In this document: in pieces, positions 1 to 8,678 of the stretch
Position numbering within the stretch: the first letter of the stretch is position 1
Layout of the letters: each line of letters starts with the position of its first letter
Assembly: GCF_019468465.1 (NCBI RefSeq)
Contig: NZ_CP080519.1
Coordinates: forward strand, 620,001-684,000
Length of the DNA: 64,000 nt
DNA from: Amycolatopsis sp. DSM 110486
GTDB lineage: Bacteria > Actinomycetota > Actinomycetes > Mycobacteriales > Pseudonocardiaceae
Direction: 5' to 3'
Program-made: the position numbers and the translations under genes
The notes under the pieces: generated by a model
Database searches by the model: none
What the model was told of the DNA's origin: nothing
What the model saw: only the letters and a program-made list of their open reading frames with translations

Positions 1-656
1 ACCCTGGGGGCGCCCATGCGCAGGTTCTTCACGCTCAGCGAGGCCGCGCCCGCGGGCATCGCGACCTGCTTGAGCGTGTCGTCCTCTCCGCGCACCCAGA
101 GCCGGGTGAGTGTGGTGGTGCCGGTGGCCTTGTTCGGGGCCGAGCAGTCGGCGGCGCTGCGCGCGCTTTCCAGCACCAGCATCGTGTTGTCGACCGGGCG
201 CGCCTTGCTGCGAGCGTTGTCGCGCAGGGCGTAGTTGGTCTCGGCGACGGCCGTCGGCACGTTCGTGGCCTGGAGGGCGGCGACGACGTTGTGGTCGCGG
301 CTCGCGATCCCGGCCGGGTAGGGGCTCGTGGCCGCGGCGCCGAACTTGCCGAGGTCGACCTCCCAGTTGCCGCCGAACGTCGAGCTCTCGCCGTCGTTCT
401 TCGGCACGGCCACGCGGTCGGCCGAAAGCTTCGACTGGCCGGGGGTGAGCGGTGAACGCTGCGTCTCGGTGATCAGCGAGCCGCCGTGCTGCGGGTCGGA
501 GCCCAGCCGCACCGACGCCACGTTGGCGAACGACACGGGACCGGTCTTCTCGTCGACGGCCTTCACGGTCTGCGTCGTCTGGGCAGCTGCCACCGGAGCG
601 AGCGCGGGCAACGCCGCCACCGCCAGGATCGCTGCCTTCGTAACGAAACGAGTCAT
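1..656 (-). CDS. Secreted protein of unknown function (3' part beyond the window edge)
   Basis: The frame opens with ATG at 656 and runs off the left edge, so only the first 218 residues are visible. Residues 1 to about 26 form a classic Sec signal peptide: MTR, then an Ala/Leu/Val-rich core, ending AAA-Q. The mature part is polar and rich in Thr, Ser and Asn, with no transmembrane helix in what is visible, so an exported or cell-wall protein is likely. I do not recognise the family. It is divergent from the smtB-zur pair across a 280-bp gap. Whether it shares zinc control is unknown. Confidence 0.75.
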   Translation of the reverse strand, partial: MTRFVTKAAILAVAALPALAPVAAAQTTQTVKAVDEKTGPVSFANVASVRLGSDPQHGGSLITETQRSPLTPGQSKLSADRVAVPKNDGESSTFGGNWEVDLGKFGAAATSPYPAGIASRDHNVVAALQATNVPTAVAETNYALRDNARSKARPVDNTMLVLESARSAADCSAPNKATGTTTLTRLWVRGEDDTLKQVAMPAGAASLSVKNLRMGAPR

Positions 657-864
657 TGTCTCCCCACTGCCTCCGCCTCGATTCGGGCGGATCGTCAGCG
701 TACGAGAAGCGACGAAACGCCCCACGCCAACCTTGCACCGTCGGCCACCGGTTGCGAAGCCGAAGTGCCGATTCCTGACGAACTCACCCGATCGGGTGAG
801 ACTGGTGTGAGTGACCGGTGACCGACAGGGGCGACTGAGGGGAACACTACGATGACCGTGACCG

Positions 865-880
865 TTGTCGACAATGACAT
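865..880. promoter_or_regulatory. Candidate metalloregulator operator upstream of smtB
   Basis: TTGTCGACAA at 865-874 is a perfect 10-bp palindrome followed by TGACAT, about 60 bp before the smtB start. The ArsR/SmtB-zur gene pair in mycobacteria is autoregulated by SmtB binding a palindrome in this position. Assigning this site to SmtB is inference. The same 10-mer occurs at 3567-3576, near the start of the permease gene. Confidence 0.45.
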
Positions 881-936
881 CCGACTTCGGAACCCGCCGG
901 CTCGTCCGGTGGCTTCGCGCGCAAGGGGAGGCAACG

Positions 937-1338
937 ATGGCACCGGCCAGCACGGGCGCTCTTTCGGCCGGCACCGGCACGTCCGGTGATCCGGCGACGG
1001 CGCCGGCCGGCCCGCTCGAGGCTTCCGGTCCCTCGGCAGGTCCGCTAGGTCCGTCGGGCGCCGCGCTCGCCGACGCCGGCGACCTGCTGCGCGCGCTCGC
1101 CGCCCCCGTCCGGATCGCCATCGTGCTGCAGCTGCGCGAGGCCGACCGGTGCGTCCACGAGCTGGTGGACGCCCTCGACGTCGCTCAGCCGCTGATCAGC
1201 CAGCACCTGCGGGTGCTGAAGACGGCGGGTGTGGTGCAGGGCGAACGCCGGGGCCGGGAAGTCGTGTACCGCCTGGTGGACGACCACCTGGCCCACATCG
1301 TCGTCGACGCGGTCGCCCACGTGCAGGAAGGGAAGTGA
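937..1338 (+). CDS. smtB: ArsR/SmtB-family zinc-responsive repressor
   Basis: A 133-aa winged-helix metalloregulator, expected to release DNA when zinc binds. I chose the ATG at 937 because AGGGGAGG sits just upstream; an upstream TTG at 865 would add an unlikely tail. The N-terminal ~40 residues are a Gly/Ala/Pro/Ser-rich linker. The HTH region carries VAQPLISQHLRVLK. The C-terminal helix has D-x-H-x10-H-x2-E (DDH...HVQE), exactly the alpha-5 zinc site of SmtB-type sensors. RCVHEL resembles the ELCVxDL alpha-3 box. The next gene, zur, starts 2 bp after its stop, as in the mycobacterial smtB-zur operon. Confidence 0.88.
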   Translation: MAPASTGALSAGTGTSGDPATAPAGPLEASGPSAGPLGPSGAALADAGDLLRALAAPVRIAIVLQLREADRCVHELVDALDVAQPLISQHLRVLKTAGVVQGERRGREVVYRLVDDHLAHIVVDAVAHVQEGK

Positions 1339-1340
1339 CC

Positions 1341-1784
1341 ATGACCTCGACCCCCCACTCGGCGCCTCCACCGGCCCCCACCCCCAACTCCGCCCCCGTG
1401 CCCGGGCGCCGCTCGACCAAGCAGCGCACGGCGGTCGTCGACCTGCTCAACACGGTCGACGACTTCCGCTCCGCGCAGGAGCTGCACGACGAGCTGCGCA
1501 AGCGGGGCGACGGCATCGGCCTGACCACCGTGTACCGCACGCTGCAGTCGCTTTCGGAGGCCGGCGAGATCGACGTGCTGCGCACCGACTCCGGCGAGGC
1601 CATTTACCGCCGCTGCTCCACGCACCACCACCATCACCTGGTGTGCCGCGTGTGCGGGCGCACGGTGGAGGTCGAGGGCCCCGCCGTGGAGCGCTGGGCC
1701 GAGAAGATCGCCTCCGAGCACGGGTTCTCCGACATCAGCCACACCGTGGAGATCACGGGCACCTGCGCCGAGCACGCGAGCTGA
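1341..1784 (+). CDS. zur: Fur-family zinc uptake regulator Zur
   Basis: A 147-aa Fur-superfamily repressor. Residues 1-25 are a Pro-rich tail. The winged helix follows, with STKQRTAVVDLL and GLTTVYRTLQSL. Next come the His cluster (HHHHH) and CRVCG, which are typical metal ligands. Zur-type rather than Fur-type is inferred from the operon with smtB and from similarity to mycobacterial FurB/Zur. The C-terminal structural site normally ends in a second CxxC; here it reads CAEH, so the fourth ligand would be His. It lies 6 bp from the convergent DUF1980 gene, with no visible terminator. Confidence 0.88.
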   Translation: MTSTPHSAPPPAPTPNSAPVPGRRSTKQRTAVVDLLNTVDDFRSAQELHDELRKRGDGIGLTTVYRTLQSLSEAGEIDVLRTDSGEAIYRRCSTHHHHHLVCRVCGRTVEVEGPAVERWAEKIASEHGFSDISHTVEITGTCAEHAS

Positions 1785-1790
1785 GGTCGC

Positions 1791-2570
1791 TCAGTACTCG
1801 TAGGGGTCCTTCGGCTCGTCGATCCGCTCGACGGTCGCGGGCACGAAATCGGGCGTGTATGAGTTGTTCTCGTTGGCCGTGCCCGGCACGACCTGTCCGG
1901 TGACCCGCAGCCACGTGTCGCTCGGGAACCGGTCGGCGGCCCCGCCCTTCAGGTGCACGGTGACGGGTGCCGCGTCGGCGGCGCAGCAGCTGATCACCAG
2001 ACGCGCCAGCAGCGTGGTGCTGCCCTCGTGCACGACGAACCCGGACATGCCGATGGTCCGGCCGTTCATCGTCCCGCTGGAATCCCAGCCCGCGCGCGTG
2101 ACGACCTCGTTCATCGCCAGCTCCACGACCTTGCCCGCCGGCAACGGCGGGAACGCGGCCGCCGACGTGGTCGCGGCACTCTGCGGCACGCGAGCCGTGG
2201 TGCGCGTGACCGAGTCGGCGCCGAGCGCGGGTGGGGCCACCAGGAACACCGCGAGCACGGGCACCACCAGCAGCCAGGCCGAGCGCGCCGAATGGGCGTG
2301 CCCGTGGCCGTCGTCGACGTGGTCGTGTCCTTCAGAGGCTTCGTGGCCGGCTGTCTCGGACTCGAGCGCCGCCGCCTTCGCCGCGGCCCGCGCCGCCACG
2401 AGGTCACGCAGGATCGCGACCGTGCCGAGCACCAGCATCACCACGCCGCCCGCGATGATCCACGGCTGCTGCGCGGGTTTGACGTAACGCAGGTAGTCGC
2501 CGTTCACCGCGATCTTCACCAGCGCCCCGCCAAGGAGGATCAGCAGCACGTTCTGCGTCTCGCGCCTCAT
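1791..2570 (-). CDS. TIGR03943/DUF1980 family membrane protein with His-rich loop
   Basis: A 259-aa protein with two N-terminal membrane helices (about 8-20 and 36-53). A striking cytoplasmic or periplasmic His/Asp-rich segment follows (HEASEGHDHVDDGHGHAH), then a third helix (about 98-116) and a soluble C-terminal domain containing the Cys pair in ISCCAAD. The start is the ATG at 2570, overlapping the permease stop by 4 bp. This family occurs as a fixed partner of DUF318-type permeases. The His-rich loop and the adjacent smtB-zur genes suggest metal, probably zinc, handling. That role is inference; the biochemical function of the family is not settled. Confidence 0.8.
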   Translation of the reverse strand: MRRETQNVLLILLGGALVKIAVNGDYLRYVKPAQQPWIIAGGVVMLVLGTVAILRDLVAARAAAKAAALESETAGHEASEGHDHVDDGHGHAHSARSAWLLVVPVLAVFLVAPPALGADSVTRTTARVPQSAATTSAAAFPPLPAGKVVELAMNEVVTRAGWDSSGTMNGRTIGMSGFVVHEGSTTLLARLVISCCAADAAPVTVHLKGGAADRFPSDTWLRVTGQVVPGTANENNSYTPDFVPATVERIDEPKDPYEY

Positions 2571-3586
2571 CGCGCACCACCCAGCAGCAGCGCGCCCACG
2601 ACCGTGCCGCACGCGAGGGCGACCACGAACGTCGCCGGCGCGAACCGCACCGCGAACGACTTCCCGAACGTGCCGGCCTGCAGCGCGAACAGCTTCACGT
2701 CGATCGCCGGGCCGACCACGAGGAACACCAGCTTCGGCAGCAGCGGCACCGCGGTCAGCGAAGCGGCCACGAACGCGTCGGCCTCACTGCACAGCGCGAG
2801 CACCACGGCCAGCACCGCCATCACGATCACGCCGACCACGACCTGGTCCGCCAGCACCCCGAACCACTTCGCGGGCACGAGCACGTTGAGCGTCGCCGAG
2901 ATCAGCGCGCCCAAGACCAGAAATCCGCCTGCCTCAACGAGATCCGTGCGCGCGGTCTCCGCGAAGACCTTCCAGCGTTGCCCCGGCTCGACGTCGGGCA
3001 GCCGCCGCAGCGCGCGTTCGGTGATCCACGAGAGCTTGCCCCAGCGGGCCCAGATCCAGCCCATCACCATCGACGTCGCGAGCGAGCCCAGGAACCGCGC
3101 CAGCACCATCTCCGGCCGCCCGGGGAACGCGACCGCCGTGGCCACCAGCACGACCGGGTTCACCGCGGGCGCCGCCAGCAGGAACGTGAGCGCCGCGGCC
3201 GGCGCGACCCCCTGGCCGATCAGCCGCCGCGCCACCGGCACGGACGCGCACTCGCACCCGGGCAGCGCGACGCCGGCGAGCCCGGCGACCCCCACCGCCG
3301 CGCTCGCGCGCTTGGGCAGCACGCGTTCCAGCACCCGCGCGGGCACGAACGCGGCGATCGCACCGCTGATCAGCACGCCGAGCACGAGGAACGGCAGCGC
3401 CTGCACGCACACGGCGACGAACACCGTGGAGCCGGTGCGCAGCGCGGGCACGTCGAACAGGTCCTGCAACCGGCCCTGCGCGAGGATCGCGACGAGCAGC
3501 ACCGCGCAGAGGATCTCGATCGAGCTGACCCGGATCCGCCGCGCGCGCCGCTTCTGCTCGGGCGCGTTGTCGACAAGGGTTTTCAC
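2567..3586 (-). CDS. DUF318/ArsP-like permease (COG0701)
   Basis: A polytopic membrane protein of about 339 aa with roughly eight hydrophobic segments. The family signature Cys motif GCECASVPVARRL follows the third helix. A second conserved stretch, LCSEADAFVAAS, lies in the C-terminal half. COG0701 permeases pair with DUF1980 proteins, and the two genes here overlap by 4 bp. The start is uncertain: I prefer GTG at 3586 because upstream residues back to 3649 are Pro/Gly-rich and not family-like. The substrate is unknown. Proximity to zinc regulators suggests metal transport, though ArsP relatives export organoarsenicals. Confidence 0.8.
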   Translation of the reverse strand: MKTLVDNAPEQKRRARRIRVSSIEILCAVLLVAILAQGRLQDLFDVPALRTGSTVFVAVCVQALPFLVLGVLISGAIAAFVPARVLERVLPKRASAAVGVAGLAGVALPGCECASVPVARRLIGQGVAPAAALTFLLAAPAVNPVVLVATAVAFPGRPEMVLARFLGSLATSMVMGWIWARWGKLSWITERALRRLPDVEPGQRWKVFAETARTDLVEAGGFLVLGALISATLNVLVPAKWFGVLADQVVVGVIVMAVLAVVLALCSEADAFVAASLTAVPLLPKLVFLVVGPAIDVKLFALQAGTFGKSFAVRFAPATFVVALACGTVVGALLLGGAR

Positions 3587-3715
3587 GAGGCCCGATGATG
3601 CCAGCCCGGGCCCGCCCGATCCCAGCGGGACACAGCACGAGGGGACCACTCGGACCGGTTTCGGCCCGAATCCGCCGTTCGCGCCCCCGTCAATCGGACA
3701 AGCCGGGCGCGAACC

Positions 3716-4132
3716 TCAGTCCAGACCCGGCAGTTCCGTCCGCAGCTGCGACGCGGTCGAGACCACGAGCATCAGCAACGTGCCCAGCGCCGACGGGTCC
3801 ATGCCCTCGGCCGGGAACGCGTAGCGCAGCGTCACGTCGACTCCGCTGTCGGTGTGCCCGACGCCGAGCGTGCCGAACAGGCCCTGCCCCGCGCGTTCGG
3901 CCACGGCGACGGCGATCGCCGGGTTGTCCGGCAGATCCCACGCCACCACACAGGTCAGGCTCAGCACCGTGAGCCCGTCGGCCAGGCGCGTGGCCTGGAT
4001 GACGCACGGGACCTCGGCGTGGCGGAAGGTGATCGCGCCGTCGTCGTCCACGTTGACGTCGAGGTAGCGCTCGAGGGCCTCGCGTGCGAGCCCGAGCAGC
4101 GCCGCCGTTTCGGCGGCCTCCGAGGTGCTCAC
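3716..4132 (-). CDS. YbjN-domain / type III chaperone-like protein
   Basis: A 138-aa acidic soluble protein. The GTG start at 4132 overlaps the uppS stop by 4 bp, so translation is probably coupled. The fold-like pattern (long N-terminal helix with [15 protein letters not shown], then alternating strands and a closing helix) matches the YbjN/CesT-like peptide-binding chaperone group. In mycobacteria a similarly sized conserved hypothetical gene sits next to uppS in the same place. No catalytic residues are evident and the function is unknown. Confidence 0.7.
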   Translation of the reverse strand: MSTSEAAETAALLGLAREALERYLDVNVDDDGAITFRHAEVPCVIQATRLADGLTVLSLTCVVAWDLPDNPAIAVAVAERAGQGLFGTLGVGHTDSGVDVTLRYAFPAEGMDPSALGTLLMLVVSTASQLRTELPGLD

Positions 4133-4965
4133 GACGCTTCCCCGGCCGCGCGCTCGGCTTCCGCCTGGTCGACCGCGGCACCGAACCGGCGGTCGCGCTT
4201 GGCGAACTCGAGGCAGGCGTTCCACAGGTGCGTGCGGTCGAAGTCGGGGAAGAGCGTGTCCTGGAAGACCATCTCCGCGTACGCCGACTGCCACAGCATG
4301 AAGTTCGACGTGCGCTGCTCGCCCGAGGGCCGCAGGAACAGGTCGACGTCGGGCATTTCGGGCTGGTACAGGTACTTCGCGATCGTGCGCTCGTCGATCT
4401 TGTCGGCCTTGAGCTTGCCCTCGACCACGTCCTGGGCGATCCGGCGCATCGCGTCACCCAGCTCCGCGCGCCCGCCGTAGTTGACGCACATCGTCATGTT
4501 CAGCGCCGTGTTGTTCTTGGTCTTCTCTTCCGCGACCTGCAGCTCCTTGATCACGCTGGCCCACAGCTTCGGCCGGCGCCCCGCCCAGCGGATGCGCACG
4601 CCGATCGAGCCAAGGTAGTCGACCTGGCGCCGGATGGTGTCGCGGTTGAAGCCCATGAGGAAACGCACCTCCTCCGGGCTGCGCTTCCAGTTCTCCGTGG
4701 AGAACGCGTAGACCGAAAGCCATTTCACGCCGAGCTCGACGGCGCCGCTGGCGACGTCGATCATCACGGCCTCGCCGCGCTTGTGACCCTCGATGCGGGG
4801 CAGGCCGCGCTGGTTGGCCCAGCGCCCGTTGCCGTCCATCACCAGCGCCACGTGCTTCGGCACGAGATCCTTCGGGATCTCCGGTGGCCTGGCTCCCGAC
4901 GGGTGCGGATCCGGTGCCCGCAGCTCGTACCCCGACGCCCGGACCTCGCGTCCCCTGCGCAGCAC
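4129..4965 (-). CDS. uppS: Long-chain cis-prenyl (decaprenyl/undecaprenyl) diphosphate synthase
   Basis: This enzyme condenses isopentenyl diphosphate onto an allylic primer to make the lipid carrier for cell-wall glycan synthesis. The 278-aa protein carries the Z-prenyltransferase motifs VMDGNGRWA (catalytic Asp), [17 protein letters not shown] and [20 protein letters not shown] chose GTG at 4965 because AGGAGG lies 6 nt upstream (4972-4977); an ATG at 5004 lacks this. It closely resembles mycobacterial Rv2361c, a decaprenyl diphosphate synthase, so C50 is more likely than C55. It lies downstream of recO in the same leftward block. Confidence 0.94.
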   Translation of the reverse strand: MLRRGREVRASGYELRAPDPHPSGARPPEIPKDLVPKHVALVMDGNGRWANQRGLPRIEGHKRGEAVMIDVASGAVELGVKWLSVYAFSTENWKRSPEEVRFLMGFNRDTIRRQVDYLGSIGVRIRWAGRRPKLWASVIKELQVAEEKTKNNTALNMTMCVNYGGRAELGDAMRRIAQDVVEGKLKADKIDERTIAKYLYQPEMPDVDLFLRPSGEQRTSNFMLWQSAYAEMVFQDTLFPDFDRTHLWNACLEFAKRDRRFGAAVDQAEAERAAGEAS

Positions 4966-5008
4966 TTCGCGCCTCCTGGAAGAGTGAAAATTTCCTACGC
5001 GCAAGACC

Positions 5009-5770
5009 CTACTTGGCCGGTGTCACGGTCTCCCGGGCACGCCGTTCGACCAGTGGAAGCGAACGCAGCTGGCGTTCGAGGTGCCACTGCAGGTGAGCCG
5101 CCACCAGGCCCGACGCGTCACGCCGGGTCACGCCGTGCGAGGCCTCCGCCACCGGCCATTCGCCGTGCAACAGGGCCTCGAGCAGGGTGAGCACCTCGGG
5201 CGCGGGGTGCACGGAACCGGCGATGCGGCAGTCCGGGCACATCGAGCCGCCGGCGGCCACGTTGAACGCGGCGTGCGGGCCGGGCAGGCCGCAGCGGGCG
5301 CACTCGGTGATGGCGGGCGCCCAGCCGGCGTAGGCCATGGCCCGCAGGAAAAACGCGTCGAGGACGAGAGAGGCGTCGCGTTCACCGCCCGCGAGTGCGC
5401 GCAACGCGCCCACGACCAGCAGGTACAGCTTGAGGACCGGCTCGCCCTCTTCGGCCGAGAGCCGGTCGGCGGTCTCGGCGATCGCGCTGGCCGCGGTGTA
5501 GCGCTGGTAGTCGGCGACCAGCGGCAGCGCGAACGCGTCCACGGTCTCGACCTGGGTGATCACGTCGAGCGTGCGGCCGGTGTAGAACTGCACGTCCACG
5601 TGCCCGAAGGGCTCCAGCCGGGCCCCGAACCGCGACGAGGTGCGGCGCACGCCCTTGGCCACGGCACGGACCTTCCCGTGCCGGCGGGTCAGCAGGGTGA
5701 TGATCCGGTCGGCCTCACCCAGCTTGTGCGTGCGCAGCACCACTCCGGTGTCGCGGTAGAGGTTCACCAC
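5009..5770 (-). CDS. recO: DNA repair protein RecO
   Basis: A recombination mediator of the RecFOR pathway that anneals ssDNA and helps load RecA. The 253-aa protein has the N-terminal OB fold ([51 protein letters not shown]). The helical C-terminal domain carries a zinc motif, CARCGLP...MCPDC. Two consecutive GTG codons (5770 and 5767) could each serve as start. The gene sits upstream of uppS as in mycobacteria. Confidence 0.93.
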   Translation of the reverse strand: MVNLYRDTGVVLRTHKLGEADRIITLLTRRHGKVRAVAKGVRRTSSRFGARLEPFGHVDVQFYTGRTLDVITQVETVDAFALPLVADYQRYTAASAIAETADRLSAEEGEPVLKLYLLVVGALRALAGGERDASLVLDAFFLRAMAYAGWAPAITECARCGLPGPHAAFNVAAGGSMCPDCRIAGSVHPAPEVLTLLEALLHGEWPVAEASHGVTRRDASGLVAAHLQWHLERQLRSLPLVERRARETVTPAK

Positions 5771-5827
5771 CCCGACATCGTCCCACTTCCGGGCGATGCC
5801 GGGGCGGAGACACCCTGGTTCAGCGCG

Positions 5828-6289
5828 TCAGCAGCCGTAGTAGCCGGTGCAGTACGTGCTGACCGTGGTCGCAGCGACGATCCCGATGATCAGGAACGTG
5901 ATCGCGAGGGCGTAGCCGATGCCGCCGACGATCGTGGCGATCAGGCACAGCGTCTTCGTGGTCTGCGACGCCTGCTGGGCCATCGCGTAGTTGCCCTGCA
6001 TCTTGAAGGTGCGGACCTCGTTGGACTTCATGATCGCGAAGATCGCGAGGATCCACATCAGGAAGATGCAGCCGATCGCCCAGCCCTTGTACTCCTTGAT
6101 GGCGTTGATGTCGCCGCCCGGCGGCATCCCCATGCCGGGGCCGAAGCCGGGCTGCCCGAACGGCGCCTGCTGGCCGTACTGACCCTGCTGGCCGTACTGG
6201 CCTTGCTGGCCATACGGCGTCGGCATCGGGCCGGACGGCTGCTGGCCGTAGGGCGGCTGCGGCTGAGGCTGACCGTACGGATTGGTCAT
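5828..6289 (-). CDS. CD225/dispanin-family membrane protein with Gln/Pro/Gly-rich N-terminus
   Basis: A 153-aa protein. Residues 1 to about 58 are low complexity with repeated YGQQ/GQYGQQ units. A CD225-like domain follows: INAIKEYKGWAIGCIFLMWILAIFAIMKSNEVRTFKMQGNYAMAQQASQTTKTLCLIA and a second helix. The intramembrane loop plus the phrase 'KSNEVRTF' is the family hallmark. Two membrane helices lie at about 68-84 and 108-138. A paralogue lies at 8258-8617 and an RDD protein with a related low-complexity tail lies between them, so the group probably works together in the envelope. The exact role is unknown. Confidence 0.8.
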   Translation of the reverse strand: MTNPYGQPQPQPPYGQQPSGPMPTPYGQQGQYGQQGQYGQQAPFGQPGFGPGMGMPPGGDINAIKEYKGWAIGCIFLMWILAIFAIMKSNEVRTFKMQGNYAMAQQASQTTKTLCLIATIVGGIGYALAITFLIIGIVAATTVSTYCTGYYGC

Positions 6290-6410
6290 GACTGGTTCCC
6301 CAAACTCCTCGTGCTTCCGGCGAGCTCCCCCCGCCGCGGGTCTTCGTCCGCACCCCTGCCCGATCGAAGCCGTGGCCCGGCGCTGTCGATCGGTGCAGCG
6401 GCTTCGCGGG

Positions 6411-7616
6411 TCAATGCTGCGGCGGCTGGCCGAACTCGCCCGGCTGGATCTTCTGCGTCTCTTCGGGCTGCGCGGGCGCTTCCGCGACCGGCGAACCCGG
6501 CTGCAGCATCTGCGTGCGCTCGGCTCCGTCGAACGCACCGCTCTCGGGCTGGGCAGCGCCGCCCGGCTTGAGCATCTGCGTGGGCTCGGCCTGCTCGAAC
6601 GCGGTCGCGCCCGGCGACTCGGCGCCCGGCTGCGCGAACCCGCCACTGGCCGGGGCACCCGGCTGGCCGAAACCACCCGACGGCGCCTGACCCGGCTGCC
6701 CGAACCCGGGCTGCGCGCCGAACCCGCTCGGCTGCTGCCCGAACCCGGCGGGCTGCTGGGCGAACCCGGCGGGCTGCTGGGCGAACCCGCCCGGCTGCTG
6801 CCCGGCGGGCGGGAACCCGCCGCCGAAGGGCTGCTGCTGGCCGAAGCCCGGCTGCCCGAACTGGCCCGCGGGCGCCGCGTCGGCGGGCACCACGATCGTG
6901 CCGACGATCTTGTCCGAGAACGTCTGGGACTTGTCGTCCCACAGCGGCCACAGGTAACCGAGGGAGCAGAGGAAGCCGTCGAGGACGTGTGCGAGGTCGC
7001 GCAGGAACGCCATGCCGGCGCCGATGGGCTGGCCGGTGGCCTCGCTGACGAGCTTGATGCCGACGACGCGCTTGCCGAGCGACTGTCCCGTGTTTCCGGC
7101 CGTGATCCAGCGGTTGTAGATCTGCCAGCCGATGTTCCCGAAGATCGCGAGCCCGTAGATGATCGCCCCGGCGCTCCCCGAGGCGATCGAGACCAGCAAG
7201 GCGATGATGATGGCGGCGAGGAACGGCCCGAAGTCGATCAGGTAGGCGCCGGCGCGCTGGCCCCAGTTCGCGTAGGCGCCGCCGGGCGGGCCGTACGGGT
7301 TCGGCTGACCGAACCCACCGGGTTGCCCGAACGCGGGCGGCTGACCGAAACCACCGGCGGGCGGCTGACCGAAACCGGGCTGTCCGAAGCCCGGCTGGCC
7401 CTGCGCGTCCGGTTGACCGAAGCCCGGCTGCGCCTGACCTGGTTGCCCGAAACCGGGCTGTTGCCCGAAACCGCCGGGTTGCTGGGGGAACCCGCCCGAG
7501 GGCGGTTGCTGGCCGAAGCCGCCGGGTGTGCCGAACGGCTGCTGCCCTGAACCAGGTTGTCCGAAGGGCGGCTGGCCCTGCGGCTGCCCCATGGGCCGGC
7601 CGTAGGGATCGGTCAT
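6411..7616 (-). CDS. RDD-family membrane protein with long Gly/Gln/Pro repeat tails
   Basis: A 401-aa protein. Residues 1 to about 118 are [11 protein letters not shown] repeats. The central RDD domain (about 120-265) starts [17 protein letters not shown] and has several membrane helices. The C-terminal tail again consists of GFGQQP repeats, then three spaced TQ motifs: [16 protein letters not shown] and ETQKIQPG. Such Thr-containing repeats in actinobacterial membrane proteins are plausible Ser/Thr-kinase targets and FHA-binding sites; that is inference. The start is the ATG at 7616. It lies between two CD225 genes. Confidence 0.82.
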   Translation of the reverse strand: MTDPYGRPMGQPQGQPPFGQPGSGQQPFGTPGGFGQQPPSGGFPQQPGGFGQQPGFGQPGQAQPGFGQPDAQGQPGFGQPGFGQPPAGGFGQPPAFGQPGGFGQPNPYGPPGGAYANWGQRAGAYLIDFGPFLAAIIIALLVSIASGSAGAIIYGLAIFGNIGWQIYNRWITAGNTGQSLGKRVVGIKLVSEATGQPIGAGMAFLRDLAHVLDGFLCSLGYLWPLWDDKSQTFSDKIVGTIVVPADAAPAGQFGQPGFGQQQPFGGGFPPAGQQPGGFAQQPAGFAQQPAGFGQQPSGFGAQPGFGQPGQAPSGGFGQPGAPASGGFAQPGAESPGATAFEQAEPTQMLKPGGAAQPESGAFDGAERTQMLQPGSPVAEAPAQPEETQKIQPGEFGQPPQH

Positions 7617-7811
7617 CGTGTTCTCCCCCTCGCTCGTCCTGACCCGCGCGCGGTGGCACGCGAGAACCGGCCGAGTCCGATGAGGACGGGCCGGTGCGCG
7701 GGAGCGTACCTGGTCCGGACGAGGTCGGCCCAGCTAGGCGTCCGCACCGGGTGGCGACCCGAAACCCGTACGACGAACGGGAAGCGAAGACGGTTCCGGC
7801 AGAAGGAAAAC

Positions 7812-8261
7812 TCAGACCGACAAACCGGTGAACGGCGCGAAAGGCAGGTTCCGCACCACGAACCAGATCGCGAACACCACCGCCACCACGAGCGGCGTGC
7901 GGCGCCAGTGCAGCCACGACCGAACCGCCCGTCCGCGCAGCCGCCCGACGGTCCACGCGACACCGCTCCATGCGAACAGCGCCACGAACACGAGCGCCAC
8001 CGCGTTGTAGTGCACGGCGCCGGCGAGGTCGCCGTGCATGAGGCTGTAGGCCATCCGCATACCGCCGCAACCCGGACAGTCGATACCGAAGAGGAACTTG
8101 GTGGGGCACACCGGCAACGGCCCGCCCGGCGTCGTCGGATCTCCTAGCCACACGGCGGCGCAGCACACGCCGAGCCCCGCGACCACGGCCGCCGGCCCTG
8201 CCAGCGCTCGCGCCGTGGCTCGCGCGCCCCGCACCGGGATTCCCGTGTAGACGGTGCTCAC
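7812..8261 (-). CDS. DUF2752 domain membrane protein
   Basis: A 149-aa protein with about three membrane helices. It contains the diagnostic CPTKFLFGIDCPGCGGMRMAY segment, where the Cys and Gly residues define DUF2752. The GTG start at 8261 overlaps the stop of the upstream CD225 gene by 4 bp. DUF2752 proteins are commonly encoded beside CD225/dispanin genes in actinomycetes, as here. No biochemical function is known. Confidence 0.82.
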   Translation of the reverse strand: MSTVYTGIPVRGARATARALAGPAAVVAGLGVCCAAVWLGDPTTPGGPLPVCPTKFLFGIDCPGCGGMRMAYSLMHGDLAGAVHYNAVALVFVALFAWSGVAWTVGRLRGRAVRSWLHWRRTPLVVAVVFAIWFVVRNLPFAPFTGLSV

Positions 8262-8617
8262 GACGACCAGAACCCGGCGGACGTGCCCGCGATCAGGAAC
8301 ACGAACAGCACCACCAGCAGGTACGCCACGATGCCGATGGGAATCGCCAACGCCGACCACATGGCCCACTTGCCCGCCTGGTCCGCGGCGTGCTGCGCTT
8401 CGGCGAAGCGGCCCTGGTACCACAGGGAGTTGACCTCATTGGCCTTCACGATGGAGACGATCCCGAGCGGCAGGCAGCAGAAGATCGTGGTGAGGATCCC
8501 CCACACGAGCCGGTTGTCCGGCGGCGGCGGGAAGTTCGGCTGCGGGCCGCCGTAGTAGTACGGGCCGCCGGGAGGCGGCGGGTACTGCCCGCCGGGTGGC
8601 GGGTACGGGCCGGTCAT
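8258..8617 (-). CDS. CD225/dispanin-family membrane protein (second copy)
   Basis: A 119-aa protein. Residues 1-35 are Pro/Gly/Tyr-rich (YPPPGG repeats). The two-helix CD225 domain follows: NRLVWGILTTIFCCLPLGIVSIVKANEV...AEAQHAADQAGKWA and a C-terminal helix. The CCLPLG and KANEV elements match the interferon-induced-transmembrane-like fold better than the copy at 5828-6289. It is translationally coupled to the DUF2752 gene. It is probably a small envelope protein of unknown role. Confidence 0.85.
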   Translation of the reverse strand: MTGPYPPPGGQYPPPPGGPYYYGGPQPNFPPPPDNRLVWGILTTIFCCLPLGIVSIVKANEVNSLWYQGRFAEAQHAADQAGKWAMWSALAIPIGIVAYLLVVLFVFLIAGTSAGFWSS

Positions 8618-8678
8618 CGCGTCCCCCTGCTGTCCGTAGTGCGCTGAGGGTACTGACGCTACCTCCCGCGGCCGCCGC

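Noticed and set aside
1953..3824. A long rightward frame opposite the permease and DUF1980 genes
   Set aside because: Its composition is Thr/Ser/Ala/Arg noise, and the leftward genes have clear motifs and coupled starts.
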